NCBI GenBank assembly: GCA_017535925.1
Contig: JAFXTD010000011.1
Span: 1 to 64,000, forward strand
DNA: 64,000 bases
Direction of reading: 5' to 3'
Origin: Selenomonadaceae bacterium
GTDB taxonomy: Bacteria; Bacillota; Negativicutes; Selenomonadales; Selenomonadaceae
Shown one piece after another: positions 31,407 to 40,544 of this stretch. The notes beneath the pieces were generated by a model. It had not been told where the DNA came from. It saw only the letters and a list, made by a program, of their open reading frames with translations, and ran no database searches. How positions within the stretch are numbered: the stretch's first letter is position 1; every line of letters starts with the position of its first letter. The translations under genes were made by a program, and so were the position numbers.

Positions 31407-32261
31407 ATGAAAAAATCTGTTGCGGAAGTTTTAAAATCGGCGACGCTTCGGCTTGAGGCGGGAGGCATTGATTCACCTAAACTCGATGCGGAAATTTTAT
31501 TGGCGCACGTTTTGGGTTGGCGGCGATTGAGTTTGTACGTCGACGCCGAAAAAATTTTGCCGCTCGAAAAAATTTTGCGCTTCAACGATTGGATAACTCA
31601 ACGCTTAAAAAAATTTCCCGTAGCATATTTGACGGGCACGAAAGAATTTATGGGGTTGGCGTTTGCGGTCAACGAGCATGTTTTGATTCCGCGACCCGAA
31701 ACTGAAATTTTAACGGAGCTTGTCGGAGAATATTTGCGTTCAATCGGCGGCGAGGTAAATTTTGCAGACTTGGGCACGGGCAGCGGAGCAATTTGCGTTT
31801 CGATTTTAAAGTTTGTAAAATCAGCGCGGGCTTGTGCAGTCGACGTATCGGCTGAAGCTTTAAACGTTGCAAAATTCAACGCGACAAAATTTCACGTCGA
31901 GGACAGGATAAATTTTTTTCAAGGAGACTTATTCGCGCCGCTTGAAGGAAAAATTTTCAACGCGATAATTTCAAACCCGCCGTATATTCCGACGGGCGAG
32001 CTTGATTCTTTGCAGGCGGAAGTTCAACGCGAACCGCGCCTTGCACTTGACGGCGGAGAGGACGGCTTGAATTTTTATCGGCGAATAATTTTTGACGCGC
32101 CGAAATTTTTGACAGACGGAGGACTTTTGGCTTTCGAGGTCGGAATTAATCAAGCAGAGGCAGTGAAAAATTTAATGGCGGCGAATTTTGCGGAAGTTGA
32201 GATTTTCAAAGACTTGGCAGGCATCGAACGTGTCGTTGCAGGCAATACCATTTCCGATTGA
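31407..32261 (+). CDS. prmC: Release factor glutamine methyltransferase
   Basis: 284 residues. SAM-binding FADLGTGSGAICVSI and the catalytic NPPY in IISNPPYIP are present, with the N-terminal helical domain that recognises release factors (YLTGTKEFMG, VLIPRPETE). It methylates Gln in the GGQ loop of RF1 and RF2. The usual neighbour prfA is not adjacent here. GGAGG precedes the ATG. Confidence 0.93.
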   Translation: MKKSVAEVLKSATLRLEAGGIDSPKLDAEILLAHVLGWRRLSLYVDAEKILPLEKILRFNDWITQRLKKFPVAYLTGTKEFMGLAFAVNEHVLIPRPETEILTELVGEYLRSIGGEVNFADLGTGSGAICVSILKFVKSARACAVDVSAEALNVAKFNATKFHVEDRINFFQGDLFAPLEGKIFNAIISNPPYIPTGELDSLQAEVQREPRLALDGGEDGLNFYRRIIFDAPKFLTDGGLLAFEVGINQAEAVKNLMAANFAEVEIFKDLAGIERVVAGNTISD

Positions 32262-32349
32262 CAAATTTTTTTGCGTATGATAGATTAATTGCGTTAGTGA
32301 AACTAACTACTGCTATGAGGATCGCAGTATCGAGCATAATTTTCACCGA

Positions 32350-32398
32350 AACGAAAACCCCCGCACAGATTACGGCACTGTACGGGGGATTCGTTTTG
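32350..32398. terminator. Strong hairpin ending in a T run
   Basis: CCCCCGCACAG pairs with CTGTACGGGGG. Outer arms AACGAAAA/TTCGTTTT extend the stem. It could end prmC on the plus strand or a leftward transcript on the minus strand. Confidence 0.65.
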
Positions 32399-32425
32399 CC
32401 ATAATCGGTTACGGCACCGATTAGC

Positions 32426-32537
32426 GGGCGGTTGAGTGAACGATCTGCCGGTCAACCATTTCTTGACGATGTAACTTACAATCAGCCCGCCAATGACATT
32501 CCCGACAACGACATCAAAAACTTTTATTTAAACAAGG
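32426..32537 (-). other. Remnant of a small hydrophobic peptide gene (possible type I toxin-like locus)
   Basis: On the minus strand one frame reads VVVGNVIGGLIVSYIVKKWLTGR, a single membrane helix followed by a basic end. There is no good start codon. It lies directly before the strong hairpin at 32350-32398. A second short hydrophobic frame (MLDTAILIAVVSFTNAINL) starts about 32330 on the same strand. The layout, a short membrane peptide next to a stable hairpin in a gap without normal genes, recalls type I toxin-antitoxin loci. The family is not identified and the frame is probably decayed. Confidence 0.3.
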
Positions 32538-32546
32538 AGGATTTAA

Positions 32547-33164
32547 ATGCGGACAGAAATTTTAGAACCGACGGAAGAAAATTTATTGCGGGCGGCAAAT
32601 TTTATCAAGCGCGGAGAATTGGTCGCCTTCCCGACGGAAACTGTCTACGGCTTGGGAGCGGACGGCTTGAATGTCGAGGCTTGCAGAAAAATTTTCGCGG
32701 CGAAGGGCAGACCTTCCGACAAACCGTTGAGCTTGCACGTTTCAAGCTTGGAAATGGTCGAGCGCGTTGCAAAAATTTCATCGGCGGCAGAAAAATTATT
32801 CGCGGCGTTTTGCCCGGGTGCCTTGACGATAATATTGCCAAAGAATAAAATTGTTCCCGACTTCGTGACGTGCGGGCGACCGAGTGTAGGAATAAGATTT
32901 CCCGCAAACGACGTTGCCTTATCGCTGATAAAATTTTCGGGCGTGCCGATAGCCGCGCCGAGTGCAAATTTGTCAAACTTTCCGCCGCCGAAAAATGCCC
33001 GGGAAGTTCTAGACAATTTATCGGGGCGCGTCGAAATAATTTTGGACGGCGGGCAATGTCAATTCGGAATTTCCTCGACGATAATCGACTTGACAACTCA
33101 CGAGCCGAAAATTTTACGTCACGGAGCAATTCCGGCAGAAAAAATTTTGGAGGAGCTTTCATGA
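32547..33164 (+). CDS. tsaC: Threonylcarbamoyl-AMP synthase (Sua5/YrdC family)
   Basis: 205 residues with the YrdC fold: the N-terminal FPTETVYGLGADGLN, the KGRPSDKPLSLHV block and the SANLS motif. It makes threonylcarbamoyl-AMP for t6A in tRNA. It is the short form without the Sua5 C-terminal domain. AAGGAGG precedes the ATG. The stop overlaps the next start by four bases (ATGA). Confidence 0.9.
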   Translation: MRTEILEPTEENLLRAANFIKRGELVAFPTETVYGLGADGLNVEACRKIFAAKGRPSDKPLSLHVSSLEMVERVAKISSAAEKLFAAFCPGALTIILPKNKIVPDFVTCGRPSVGIRFPANDVALSLIKFSGVPIAAPSANLSNFPPPKNAREVLDNLSGRVEIILDGGQCQFGISSTIIDLTTHEPKILRHGAIPAEKILEELS

Positions 33165-33580
33165 GTAAAATCGAACGCAACAAGCTTGCAATGAAAAAAT
33201 TTATGACGTGCATAAACACGAACGACAAAATTCTTGCCGAAGAACTTATCGACGCGTCCGCCGAATTCACGACGCCCGTATCCGACAAGCCGCTTTACGG
33301 AGGCGCAGGCTATCTTTCAGTCGTCGACTTGATGCGCAAAAGTTTTTCCGATATTCGCTGGGAGATTGTCGACATGGCAGTGGAGGAAGACAAAGTTGCC
33401 GTGAGTTGGATTTGCAGCGGCACGCACGACGGAAATTTTATGGGACTTGCGCCGACGGGCAAAAAAGTTTCGTTCAGCGTGATGAATTTTTACTACTTCA
33501 ACGACGCCGGCAAAATTATTAACGACGTGGCGGCTCAAGGTCTCTTCGGATTGATGACGGCTTTGGGCTTGATTAAATAG
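33161..33580 (+). CDS. SnoaL-like (NTF2-fold) protein
   Basis: 139 residues. The pattern NKLAMKKFMTCINTNDK, VDLMRKSFSDIRWEIVDMAVE, VAVSWICSGTHDGNFMGLAPTGKKV and FNDAGKIIND is typical of SnoaL-like polyketide cyclase/ester cyclase-fold proteins. Many such proteins have no known substrate. The start overlaps tsaC. The ORF can be extended upstream in frame but that would lie inside tsaC. Confidence 0.75.
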   Translation: MSKIERNKLAMKKFMTCINTNDKILAEELIDASAEFTTPVSDKPLYGGAGYLSVVDLMRKSFSDIRWEIVDMAVEEDKVAVSWICSGTHDGNFMGLAPTGKKVSFSVMNFYYFNDAGKIINDVAAQGLFGLMTALGLIK

Positions 33581-33632
33581 GTTAATAGGTTATTAGGTTA
33601 GTAGAATTCTATTAACCTACTAACCTAAAATG
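33581..33632. repeat. TTAATAGGTTATTAGGTTAG repeat with an inverted copy
   Basis: Direct AGGTTA units are followed by TAACCTACTAACCTAA. The block fills the gap before glyA and could form a hairpin in the leader. Confidence 0.7.
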
Positions 33633-33643
33633 GAGGTTACAGC

Positions 33644-34885
33644 ATGAATTTGATGGAAGGCTTGAAAAAAGACGCAGAACTTTTCGCGGCGGTGGAAAAT
33701 GAACTCAATCGCCAAAGAAACAAATTGGAACTTATCGCTTCGGAAAATATCGTGAGCAAAGCCGTTATGGAGGCGCAAGGCTCGGTTTTGACGAACAAAT
33801 ACGCCGAAGGTTATCCCGGCAAAAGATACTACGGCGGTTGCGAATTCGTCGACGTGGCAGAACAACTTGCAATCGACCGTGCCAAAAAACTTTTCGACTG
33901 CGCATATGCAAATGTTCAGCCGCATTCGGGTGCTCAAGCAAACATGGCGGTGTATTTCGCGCTTGCCAAGCCCGGCGATACGATTATGGGCATGAACTTG
34001 ACTGACGGCGGGCATTTGACGCACGGTTCGCCTGTCAACATGAGCGGCAAATATTTTAAAATTGTTCCCTACGGTGTGAGCCGCGAAACCGAAATGATTG
34101 ACTATGACGCGCTGGAAAAAATTGCCTTCGATTGCAAGCCGAAGATTATCGTTGCGGGAGCCTCTGCTTATTCGCGAATCATTGACTTTGAACGCCTCGC
34201 AGACACTGCAAAAAAAGTCGGAGCTTATTTGATGGTCGACATGGCGCACATTGCAGGCTTGGTTGCGGCGGGTTTGCATCCGAGTCCGTTGCCTTATGCC
34301 GATGTTGTGACTTCGACGACGCATAAAACTCTGCGCGGACCTCGCGGTGGTTTGATTCTTTGCAAAGACGCGGAATTCGGCAAGCAATTCAACAAGGCGA
34401 TTTTCCCCGGCACTCAAGGCGGTCCGTTAATGCATGTCATTGCGGCTAAGGCTGTTGCGTTCGGCGAGGCTCTTCAACCCGAATTCAAAGACTACGCCGC
34501 GCAGATTATTAAGAACGCAAAAATTTTGGCGGAAACGTTGACGGCTGACGGTTTCCGAATCGTAAGCGGCGGCACCGACAATCACTTAATGCTTGTCGAC
34601 CTCACAAGCAAAAATATCACGGGCAAAGAGGCGCAAAACGTCCTCGACGAAGTAAATATCACCGCGAACAAAAATACAATTCCGTTTGAGCCGCGTTCTC
34701 CGTTCGTGACCAGCGGCTTGAGGTTGGGCAGTCCCGCTTTGACGACGCGAGGCTTTAAGGAAGACGACATGCGCGAAGTTGCAAACATTATCGCTTTGGT
34801 TTTGGATAATCCGACTGCCGAAGACAAAAAATTTGAGGCGCGTGAGCGGGTTGCCTCACTTTGCGAAAAATATCCGCTGTATTGA
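33644..34885 (+). CDS. glyA: Serine hydroxymethyltransferase
   Basis: 413 residues. [32 protein letters not shown] and the PLP-lysine motif [16 protein letters not shown] are all present. It converts serine and tetrahydrofolate to glycine and methylene-THF. TGGAGG precedes the ATG. The stop overlaps the start of the next gene as TGATG. Confidence 0.97.
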   Translation: MNLMEGLKKDAELFAAVENELNRQRNKLELIASENIVSKAVMEAQGSVLTNKYAEGYPGKRYYGGCEFVDVAEQLAIDRAKKLFDCAYANVQPHSGAQANMAVYFALAKPGDTIMGMNLTDGGHLTHGSPVNMSGKYFKIVPYGVSRETEMIDYDALEKIAFDCKPKIIVAGASAYSRIIDFERLADTAKKVGAYLMVDMAHIAGLVAAGLHPSPLPYADVVTSTTHKTLRGPRGGLILCKDAEFGKQFNKAIFPGTQGGPLMHVIAAKAVAFGEALQPEFKDYAAQIIKNAKILAETLTADGFRIVSGGTDNHLMLVDLTSKNITGKEAQNVLDEVNITANKNTIPFEPRSPFVTSGLRLGSPALTTRGFKEDDMREVANIIALVLDNPTAEDKKFEARERVASLCEKYPLY

Positions 34886-36087
34886 TGATTACGCCTCAAC
34901 TCCTTAAGCAAGCCGAAGAATATCTGGAATGGCGTTGCTTGGACAAAAATTGGTTTGACTATCGCGAAAAGCTCGGCAAGCCCGTCAACTTGAGGAAACT
35001 TAAAATATACGCAGGTTTTGCCGAACGAATTAAACAACTTACTTCCAAGAACGAAAAAATTTTGCTCCGTCAAGTCAACGAACACATCAAAGAAATACAA
35101 GCCGGCTCGATTGAGGCACACTTGGGCGACGACCCGCAACCGATAACCGACGCCGAACGCGCCGAAACTTTGGAGACGCACCGAAATTATTTTGCCAATT
35201 ATCTTTTCAAGCTGATGGAGCAAAAAAATTTCACCGAAGCCGAAGTTGCCGCCCGCGCCCGCCTCGACGTTGCAATCTTTGATAAACTGCGCAACAACAA
35301 ACAATATTTTCCCGAAGAACGCACGGTTTTTGCATTTCTTTTCGGGCTTGAATTGAATCTTGCGGAAGCGAATTCGTTAATGCACCGCGCGAAGGTTTAT
35401 CTTTCCGCAAAAGTTCAAGAGGAAGTCTTGATAGCATTTTGTTTGGAAAATCGCATTTACGACTTGGCAATCGTCGACGAAATTCTTGCAAATTACGGAT
35501 TCGTACCCTTGAAGGTGACGGAAAATTTTTCTGTTCGTTCCGACGGAAAGTCTTTCCGCGACGAGGGCTTGATTGACCGAATCGACCTTTACCTGGAAAA
35601 AAATTTCAAAGATACGTCGTGGATGGAGGCGTCTTCCAAACGCGGCGCAAAGTTTTCTTACAGTTTTGAATCTCTCGGCGAACCTGCTGAATCGTTAAAA
35701 ACTTTCGAGGTCATCATCCGCAAGCTTAAGGACAAAGTCGGACTTGCCGGAAATTATTTTTCGGATTATTTGTACAAACTCATTAAGCAAAAAAATTTGA
35801 CGGACGTCGAAGTTTATAAGCGGGCGCATTTGGACAGACGCATCTTCTCAAAAATTCGCAACGAGAAAAATTACATGCCGAGCAAGAAAACCGTGTTGGC
35901 GATGGTCTTTGCCATGAAGTTGGATTTCAAAGAGGCGAACACCTTATTGGCACGAGCGGGATATTCCTTGAGCGAAGGGCGCAAGGAGGACGTTATCGCC
36001 GCGTATTTCATTGAAAATCAGATTTACGATTTGTTTCTGATTAACGAAGTGCTTGACTATTACGGTTGTCCGATACTTGGCGACTGA
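34885..36087 (+). CDS. Protein with two tandem HTH-like repeats
   Basis: 400 residues with no catalytic motif. Two repeats of about 108 residues, near 101-210 and 290-400, share NYF-x-x-YL-x-KL, a basic recognition-like helix (ARLDVAIFDKLRNNKQYFPEERT and AHLDRRIFSKIRNEKNYMPSKKT), LEL/MKLDF with EAN-x-L, and IENQIYDL-x-x-INEVL. The second repeat resembles the XRE-like C-terminal domain found on several Firmicute stress and macrodomain proteins. Here it is duplicated without an enzyme partner. The start is ATG at 34885, coupled to the glyA stop. A DNA- or RNA-binding role is inferred. Confidence 0.6.
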   Translation: MITPQLLKQAEEYLEWRCLDKNWFDYREKLGKPVNLRKLKIYAGFAERIKQLTSKNEKILLRQVNEHIKEIQAGSIEAHLGDDPQPITDAERAETLETHRNYFANYLFKLMEQKNFTEAEVAARARLDVAIFDKLRNNKQYFPEERTVFAFLFGLELNLAEANSLMHRAKVYLSAKVQEEVLIAFCLENRIYDLAIVDEILANYGFVPLKVTENFSVRSDGKSFRDEGLIDRIDLYLEKNFKDTSWMEASSKRGAKFSYSFESLGEPAESLKTFEVIIRKLKDKVGLAGNYFSDYLYKLIKQKNLTDVEVYKRAHLDRRIFSKIRNEKNYMPSKKTVLAMVFAMKLDFKEANTLLARAGYSLSEGRKEDVIAAYFIENQIYDLFLINEVLDYYGCPILGD

Positions 36088-36105
36088 ACGAAAGGAGAGC
36101 GAATT

Positions 36106-37047
36106 TTGGATTTAGACTACTTGATTTTCCTGCAGGGAATTCGAAATGATTGGGGCGGCGAAGGATTTTTCACATTGGTCTCCGATTTGCCCACGAGTGC
36201 TTTGACGGCTTTAATCCCCGCGCTTCTTTTTTGGTGCGTCAACAAATACGCAGGAATTTTTATTCTTTTCAATGCGGAAATCGGGCGCGTGATTAACGAG
36301 CTAATCAAAGGAACATTTTGCGTCTATCGCCCTTGGATTCACGAAAGCGGATTGACTCCTTCGACAGAGGCACTTGAAAAAGCTTCGAGCTGGTCTTTTC
36401 CGAGCGGTCACACGCAATTTGCCACGGCGATTTACGGCGGCTTTGCTTTTTTCTACAGAAAAATTGTTCCGTTGCTGATAATTACTTGCGCGTTGATAAT
36501 TTTAACGGTCGCCTTCAGCAGAAATTTTTTGGGCGTCCACACTCCGCAAGACGTTTTGTTCGCGATAATTTATTCAGTCGGCTTGTTCTTCGCGGCGGAA
36601 AAAATTTTCGCTTGGATAGGCAAAGACGACGAGCGGCGATTGATATTTTTCGCGGTCGGCACGGCTGTCACGCTGATAATTTTCCTCTTCCTGTACTTCA
36701 AGCCGTATCCCGAAGACGTTCTCAACGGAAAAGTTATCATTGACCCGCTCACTGCACGCGCCGATGCCTTCGACGCTTTAGGCTTCGGGCTGTCATTCTT
36801 TTTGGGTTGGTTCCTTGAGCAAAAATTTATCAACTTCAAAACAAAAGTCTCTTCCAAAGACAAATTGTGGCGAATCATAATCGGCGTCGCGGTTTTGGGC
36901 GTGATAGCCGTCGCGATTTATCCTCTGCTGAAAATTTTCTTGAGCGTCGAGGCTTACAAATTCTTCAAGGCGTTTCTGCCGTTCTTCTCAATTTTATTTC
37001 TGATTCCGCTGATTTTCACGAAGGTCGAGCAAAAATTTAAACGTTGA
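36106..37047 (+). CDS. PAP2-family membrane phosphatase
   Basis: 313 residues with at least six membrane helices. The three phosphatase motifs are in KGTFCVYRP, PSGHTQFA and SRNFLGVHTPQD. Family members remove phosphate from lipid phosphates such as undecaprenyl diphosphate or phosphatidic acid. The C-terminal third adds three helices beyond the core. The start is TTG at 36106 after AAAGGAG. Confidence 0.9.
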   Translation: MDLDYLIFLQGIRNDWGGEGFFTLVSDLPTSALTALIPALLFWCVNKYAGIFILFNAEIGRVINELIKGTFCVYRPWIHESGLTPSTEALEKASSWSFPSGHTQFATAIYGGFAFFYRKIVPLLIITCALIILTVAFSRNFLGVHTPQDVLFAIIYSVGLFFAAEKIFAWIGKDDERRLIFFAVGTAVTLIIFLFLYFKPYPEDVLNGKVIIDPLTARADAFDALGFGLSFFLGWFLEQKFINFKTKVSSKDKLWRIIIGVAVLGVIAVAIYPLLKIFLSVEAYKFFKAFLPFFSILFLIPLIFTKVEQKFKR

Positions 37048-37058
37048 CAAAAAAAATC

Positions 37059-37089
37059 CCTCCGCCAAATTTCTGACGGAGGTTTTTTT
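37059..37089. terminator. Bidirectional terminator between PAP2 and nrdD genes
   Basis: The stem CCTCCG/CGGAGG is flanked by an A run and a T run, serving both convergent genes. The nrdD stop lies inside it. Confidence 0.75.
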
Positions 37090-40000
37090 ATTTGTCGTCG
37101 GGTTTCAGTCGCGCAATGTGGAAATTTCCCGTGACAACCTCTTTTCTGTGACAATGCGGGCACTCGTTGCCGATAATGCCGGTGTAGCCGCAAACGGGGT
37201 CGCGGTCGACGGGATGATTGATTGAAAAATATCCCATGTCGGCGTCGTGCATTGCCCTGACCAACGCCTCGAACGCCGAAATATTTTTTGTAGGGTCGCC
37301 GTCCATTTCTATGTAAGCGATGTGCCCCGCGTTGCAGATTGCGTGATACGGAGCCTCGATTTTAATCTTATCGCCCGCGCAAATCGGGAAGTACACGGGC
37401 ACGTGACTTGAATTCGTCATGTAAGGGCGGTCGGTTACGCCTTTTATGTTGCCGTAAACTTTTCGATTGGCGCGTTGAAATTGTCCCGCAGTCGATTCGG
37501 CAGGCGTCCCGAAGGTCGTCCAATTTCTTTTCTCGCGTTTGGTGTAGTCGTCGGTGCGGGAGCGAAGATGTTTGACGATTTTCAATCCCAGCTGTTGAGC
37601 CTCGTCGCTTTGACCGTGATGAGAGCCGATTAAAGCTACCAAACACTCTGCCAAGCCGCAAAAACCGATTGAATAGCTTGCGTGCTTGAGAACGTCTTTA
37701 ATCTTGTCGGTCGGCTTGAGCTTTTCCGAATCCATCCACACGCCCTGCCCCATGAGGAACGGAAAATTGTAAACGTGCTTCTCCTCAATCGTCTTGAGCC
37801 GGAACAACAAATAATCGTGGCAAAGGGTTATGTATTTATCATAGAGTTCAAAAAATTTTTCGACGTTGCCTTTTGATTCGAGGGCAAGCTTCGGCAAATT
37901 AATCGTCACGAAAGCAAAATTCCCTCGACTGCCCGATTCTTCGCGCCCGTTGACATTCGACATGACACGCGTCCGACAGTTTCCCGAATTAATAAATGAC
38001 AGCATGAATTTATCTGTCACTGTCTCAAGGTCATAACTGCATTTATCGAGACTGCCGAGCATTTCAATGGAAGTAACTGCAATAATTTCCGGTGTTTTGG
38101 TCAGTGATTCGACTCCGTTCCATTGCGCGAAAGCCTTCTTTCCGCTTCCGAGATTAGCCGCAATTTCTTCGCTCATGGAAAATTCCACACGGTAACGAAT
38201 TTTCGTAACCTCTTGAGCGTCATAATGATTAAGATACAGTTTTGCGGGATAACCCAGTGACTGTGCCAAAGCCAACTGCTGAAGTGCAAGCTCTTTATTG
38301 GTTGAGCCGAGTTGGACTTTTGATTTTTTACTTATATGTCCGTCGCCGTCAATCATCCCTGCCAAGAAAGCCAAACGAACTTCACGCGAAGCAGAAAAAA
38401 TTTCATTCGGCACAGAACGTTCGGTCTTGAGTTCGCCGCCGAAAACATTTTTAAGATATGCAATGAGTTTCTTTTGCTCACCGCAGATTCTGATTAAATC
38501 GTAGCAACCTTTAACGCCGCGATTGTAGTTTTGAACATGACAATCAAGATTCCAAGCTTTTTTTACGCTCTCAATATATTTAGCCGCAATATCTCCTTCC
38601 GTATGCCCGTCCAGAGCTACGCAAATGTCATGAGAATAATTGCCATCGGTAATGATAAGCCCCAAAACGTAAGCAAGATTTTCATCGACAAGGGCAGAAT
38701 CGAAGCTGTATTTCGGTAAAGTATAGTAAGTCTTAATCGTATCGCCGACTTGCAAATCGTTGACGTAAATGCGTCCTCTATTTTCTGTGTAGAGTGGATG
38801 GTCGGCAGTAACGAGAAGACTTCGCCCGTTGTCAAATTTAATACGCGTCCAATTTCCCATGTCAGGATTTTTTATGATTGTCTTAACTTCGACAAAACCG
38901 TTTTCACCGTCCCAAACTTCGAGCCCTGCAGGAATTTTATAATTGCTTAAAGCTTGTTGTAAAATCTCGGTATCAACACGTTGCCACAATCGTTTCAAAC
39001 TCTCGCAATAAATGCGCTCTTTGTATCGATAAATTACAATTTCATCGCCGTCAGCACAACCCATCGTCGCCACGCAGCTGTTGTAATCGCCGGGCTTGTA
39101 GTATTGCAAATTATACGGCGCGTCGATATTTACGAAGTTTGGAAAGAGCCGTTTGGCACTGACTTTGCAAGCTTGACGGAACAAATCGTAATTAGGGTCG
39201 TCGACGTTGTAATTTACGCCGCTTTTGAGTTGAAAGACGCTGATAGGAAAAATGGGCGTCTCACCGTTGCCGAGTCCCGCTTCAATGGCATTTAGGACTT
39301 CGCGAATCACGAGGCGACCTTCGGGCGAAGTGTCCATGCCGTAATTGATTGAGCTGAACGGAACTTGCGCCCCCGCCCGACTGTGCAACGTGTTGAAGTT
39401 GTGAATCAGAGCCTCCATAGCTTGATGAGTTTCTTCCTCGACGTCCGCGCAGGCTTGACGATAAACTTTCTCCGCGAGTTTTTCCGAGCCGATAATTTTT
39501 GTAAGGTTGTCGATGGCGGCAGGATTATTTCCCTCCGAATAAGTGCAAGCATTAAAATCAATATCGCACGCCGCCTCAATGTCGCAGAATTTGCAAGCGC
39601 GTTTGACCTCGTTGCGAAGAACACGCTTGAAAGATTTTTTCACGCCCTCCGCCATAGCATAATCGAAAGCGTTGATACTTTGTCCGCCGAACATGTCATT
39701 TTGATTCGATTGAATGGCGATACAAGCCAACGAAGCATAGGAACGAATGGAATTGGGTTCGCGAAGAAAACCGTGCCCCGTCGAAAAGCCGCCGTGAAAT
39801 AATTTCAGCAAGTCGATTTGGCAACAGTTGAAAGTTATCAAGCTGAAATCTTTGTCGTGAATGTGAATCCAATTTTCCTTGTCGGCTTGAGCAAATTCTT
39901 CGGGCAAAACATAATTATCGACAAAGTACTTTGCACTTTCCGCGCCCATCTTCAGCATGATACCCATTGAGGCGTCGGTGTTGATATTGGCGTTGTCGCG

Positions 40001-40363
40001 CTTGAGGTCAATGTCTACGCTGTCGGCAAAAAAAATATCGCGGTAAGTGTCCATCAATTTTTTCTGCGCGGCGCGTCGTTGAGAATGCTTTTGCCGATAA
40101 ACGATGAACTGCTTGGCAACGTCGAAAAAGCCGTGCGCCATTAAACATTTTTCGACGTGGTCTTGAATGTCTTCGACACCGATAATTTCGTTCTCGGCAA
40201 TGGCGCGTTCAACCGAATCGGTCACGAGTTCCAAATCTTCGTCGGAAAGTTTATCGGCGGGCGAGGAGGCATCACGATTCGCGCCGGCTATCGCATTGAA
40301 TATTTTTTCGCGGTCGTAATTAACCTTCTGCCCCGAACGCTTCCGAACTTTTGTCAATTTCAT
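37088..40363 (-). CDS. nrdD: Anaerobic ribonucleoside-triphosphate reductase with intein; C-terminus lacks a recognisable glycyl-radical motif
   Basis: 1091 residues. An ATP-cone (KVRKRSGQKVNYDREKIFNAI) is followed by the NrdD barrel. The conserved NSCVATMGC is interrupted by a 360-residue intein (37979-39058), leaving an extein of 731 residues. The enzyme makes deoxynucleotides in anaerobes and needs a glycyl radical near the C-terminus, made by NrdG. Here the zinc segment VCGYTGIIGNECPHCHRKE is followed by VVTGNFHIARLKPDDK and the stop. The usual R-x-T/C-G-Y-L and RVKH tail is absent. The start is ATG at 40363 after AAAGGAGG. No nrdG is adjacent. It is either a truncated gene or an unusual subtype. 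Confidence 0.88.
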   Translation of the reverse strand: MKLTKVRKRSGQKVNYDREKIFNAIAGANRDASSPADKLSDEDLELVTDSVERAIAENEIIGVEDIQDHVEKCLMAHGFFDVAKQFIVYRQKHSQRRAAQKKLMDTYRDIFFADSVDIDLKRDNANINTDASMGIMLKMGAESAKYFVDNYVLPEEFAQADKENWIHIHDKDFSLITFNCCQIDLLKLFHGGFSTGHGFLREPNSIRSYASLACIAIQSNQNDMFGGQSINAFDYAMAEGVKKSFKRVLRNEVKRACKFCDIEAACDIDFNACTYSEGNNPAAIDNLTKIIGSEKLAEKVYRQACADVEEETHQAMEALIHNFNTLHSRAGAQVPFSSINYGMDTSPEGRLVIREVLNAIEAGLGNGETPIFPISVFQLKSGVNYNVDDPNYDLFRQACKVSAKRLFPNFVNIDAPYNLQYYKPGDYNSCVATMGCADGDEIVIYRYKERIYCESLKRLWQRVDTEILQQALSNYKIPAGLEVWDGENGFVEVKTIIKNPDMGNWTRIKFDNGRSLLVTADHPLYTENRGRIYVNDLQVGDTIKTYYTLPKYSFDSALVDENLAYVLGLIITDGNYSHDICVALDGHTEGDIAAKYIESVKKAWNLDCHVQNYNRGVKGCYDLIRICGEQKKLIAYLKNVFGGELKTERSVPNEIFSASREVRLAFLAGMIDGDGHISKKSKVQLGSTNKELALQQLALAQSLGYPAKLYLNHYDAQEVTKIRYRVEFSMSEEIAANLGSGKKAFAQWNGVESLTKTPEIIAVTSIEMLGSLDKCSYDLETVTDKFMLSFINSGNCRTRVMSNVNGREESGSRGNFAFVTINLPKLALESKGNVEKFFELYDKYITLCHDYLLFRLKTIEEKHVYNFPFLMGQGVWMDSEKLKPTDKIKDVLKHASYSIGFCGLAECLVALIGSHHGQSDEAQQLGLKIVKHLRSRTDDYTKREKRNWTTFGTPAESTAGQFQRANRKVYGNIKGVTDRPYMTNSSHVPVYFPICAGDKIKIEAPYHAICNAGHIAYIEMDGDPTKNISAFEALVRAMHDADMGYFSINHPVDRDPVCGYTGIIGNECPHCHRKEVVTGNFHIARLKPDDK
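37979..39058 (-). other. Intein with LAGLIDADG homing endonuclease in NrdD
   Basis: The intein begins at Cys436 (CADGDEIVIYRY) and ends at Asn795 (SFINSGN), followed by extein Cys796. Splicing block B is TADHPLY. Two LAGLIDADG helices read YVLGLIITDGNY and FLAGMIDGDGHI. The penultimate residue is Gly, not the usual His. Removing it joins TMG to CRTRVMSN, the expected NrdD sequence, so the boundaries are firm. Site: next to an active-site cysteine region, a known intein hot spot in reductases. Confidence 0.92.
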
Positions 40364-40386
40364 TTGTATCCCTCCTTTCAAAGTGT

Positions 40387-40450
40387 AAAAAAAAATAATC
40401 GCGCCTCCTCCTCACGCTACAGAATTTTTAAACGGCGCGATTATATCATT
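40387..40450 (-). promoter_or_regulatory. nrdD promoter and inverted repeat
   Basis: On the minus strand a TATAAT lies at about 40445-40440 with TTCACA 17 bases further upstream. AATCGCGCC overlaps the -10 box and is repeated inverted as GGCGCGATT 28 bases downstream (40405-40397), followed by nine T. If transcription starts before the first arm it is an attenuator-like hairpin; if after, a repressor site. It does not resemble an NrdR box. Confidence 0.45.
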
Positions 40451-40544
40451 TGAAAACGATTTTGTGAACAGTTACGAATGGCGTCAAGACGCGCCGAATT
40501 TTTTTAGCAAGTAACAACGCGGTTTCACAAAACAAAAAAATTTT

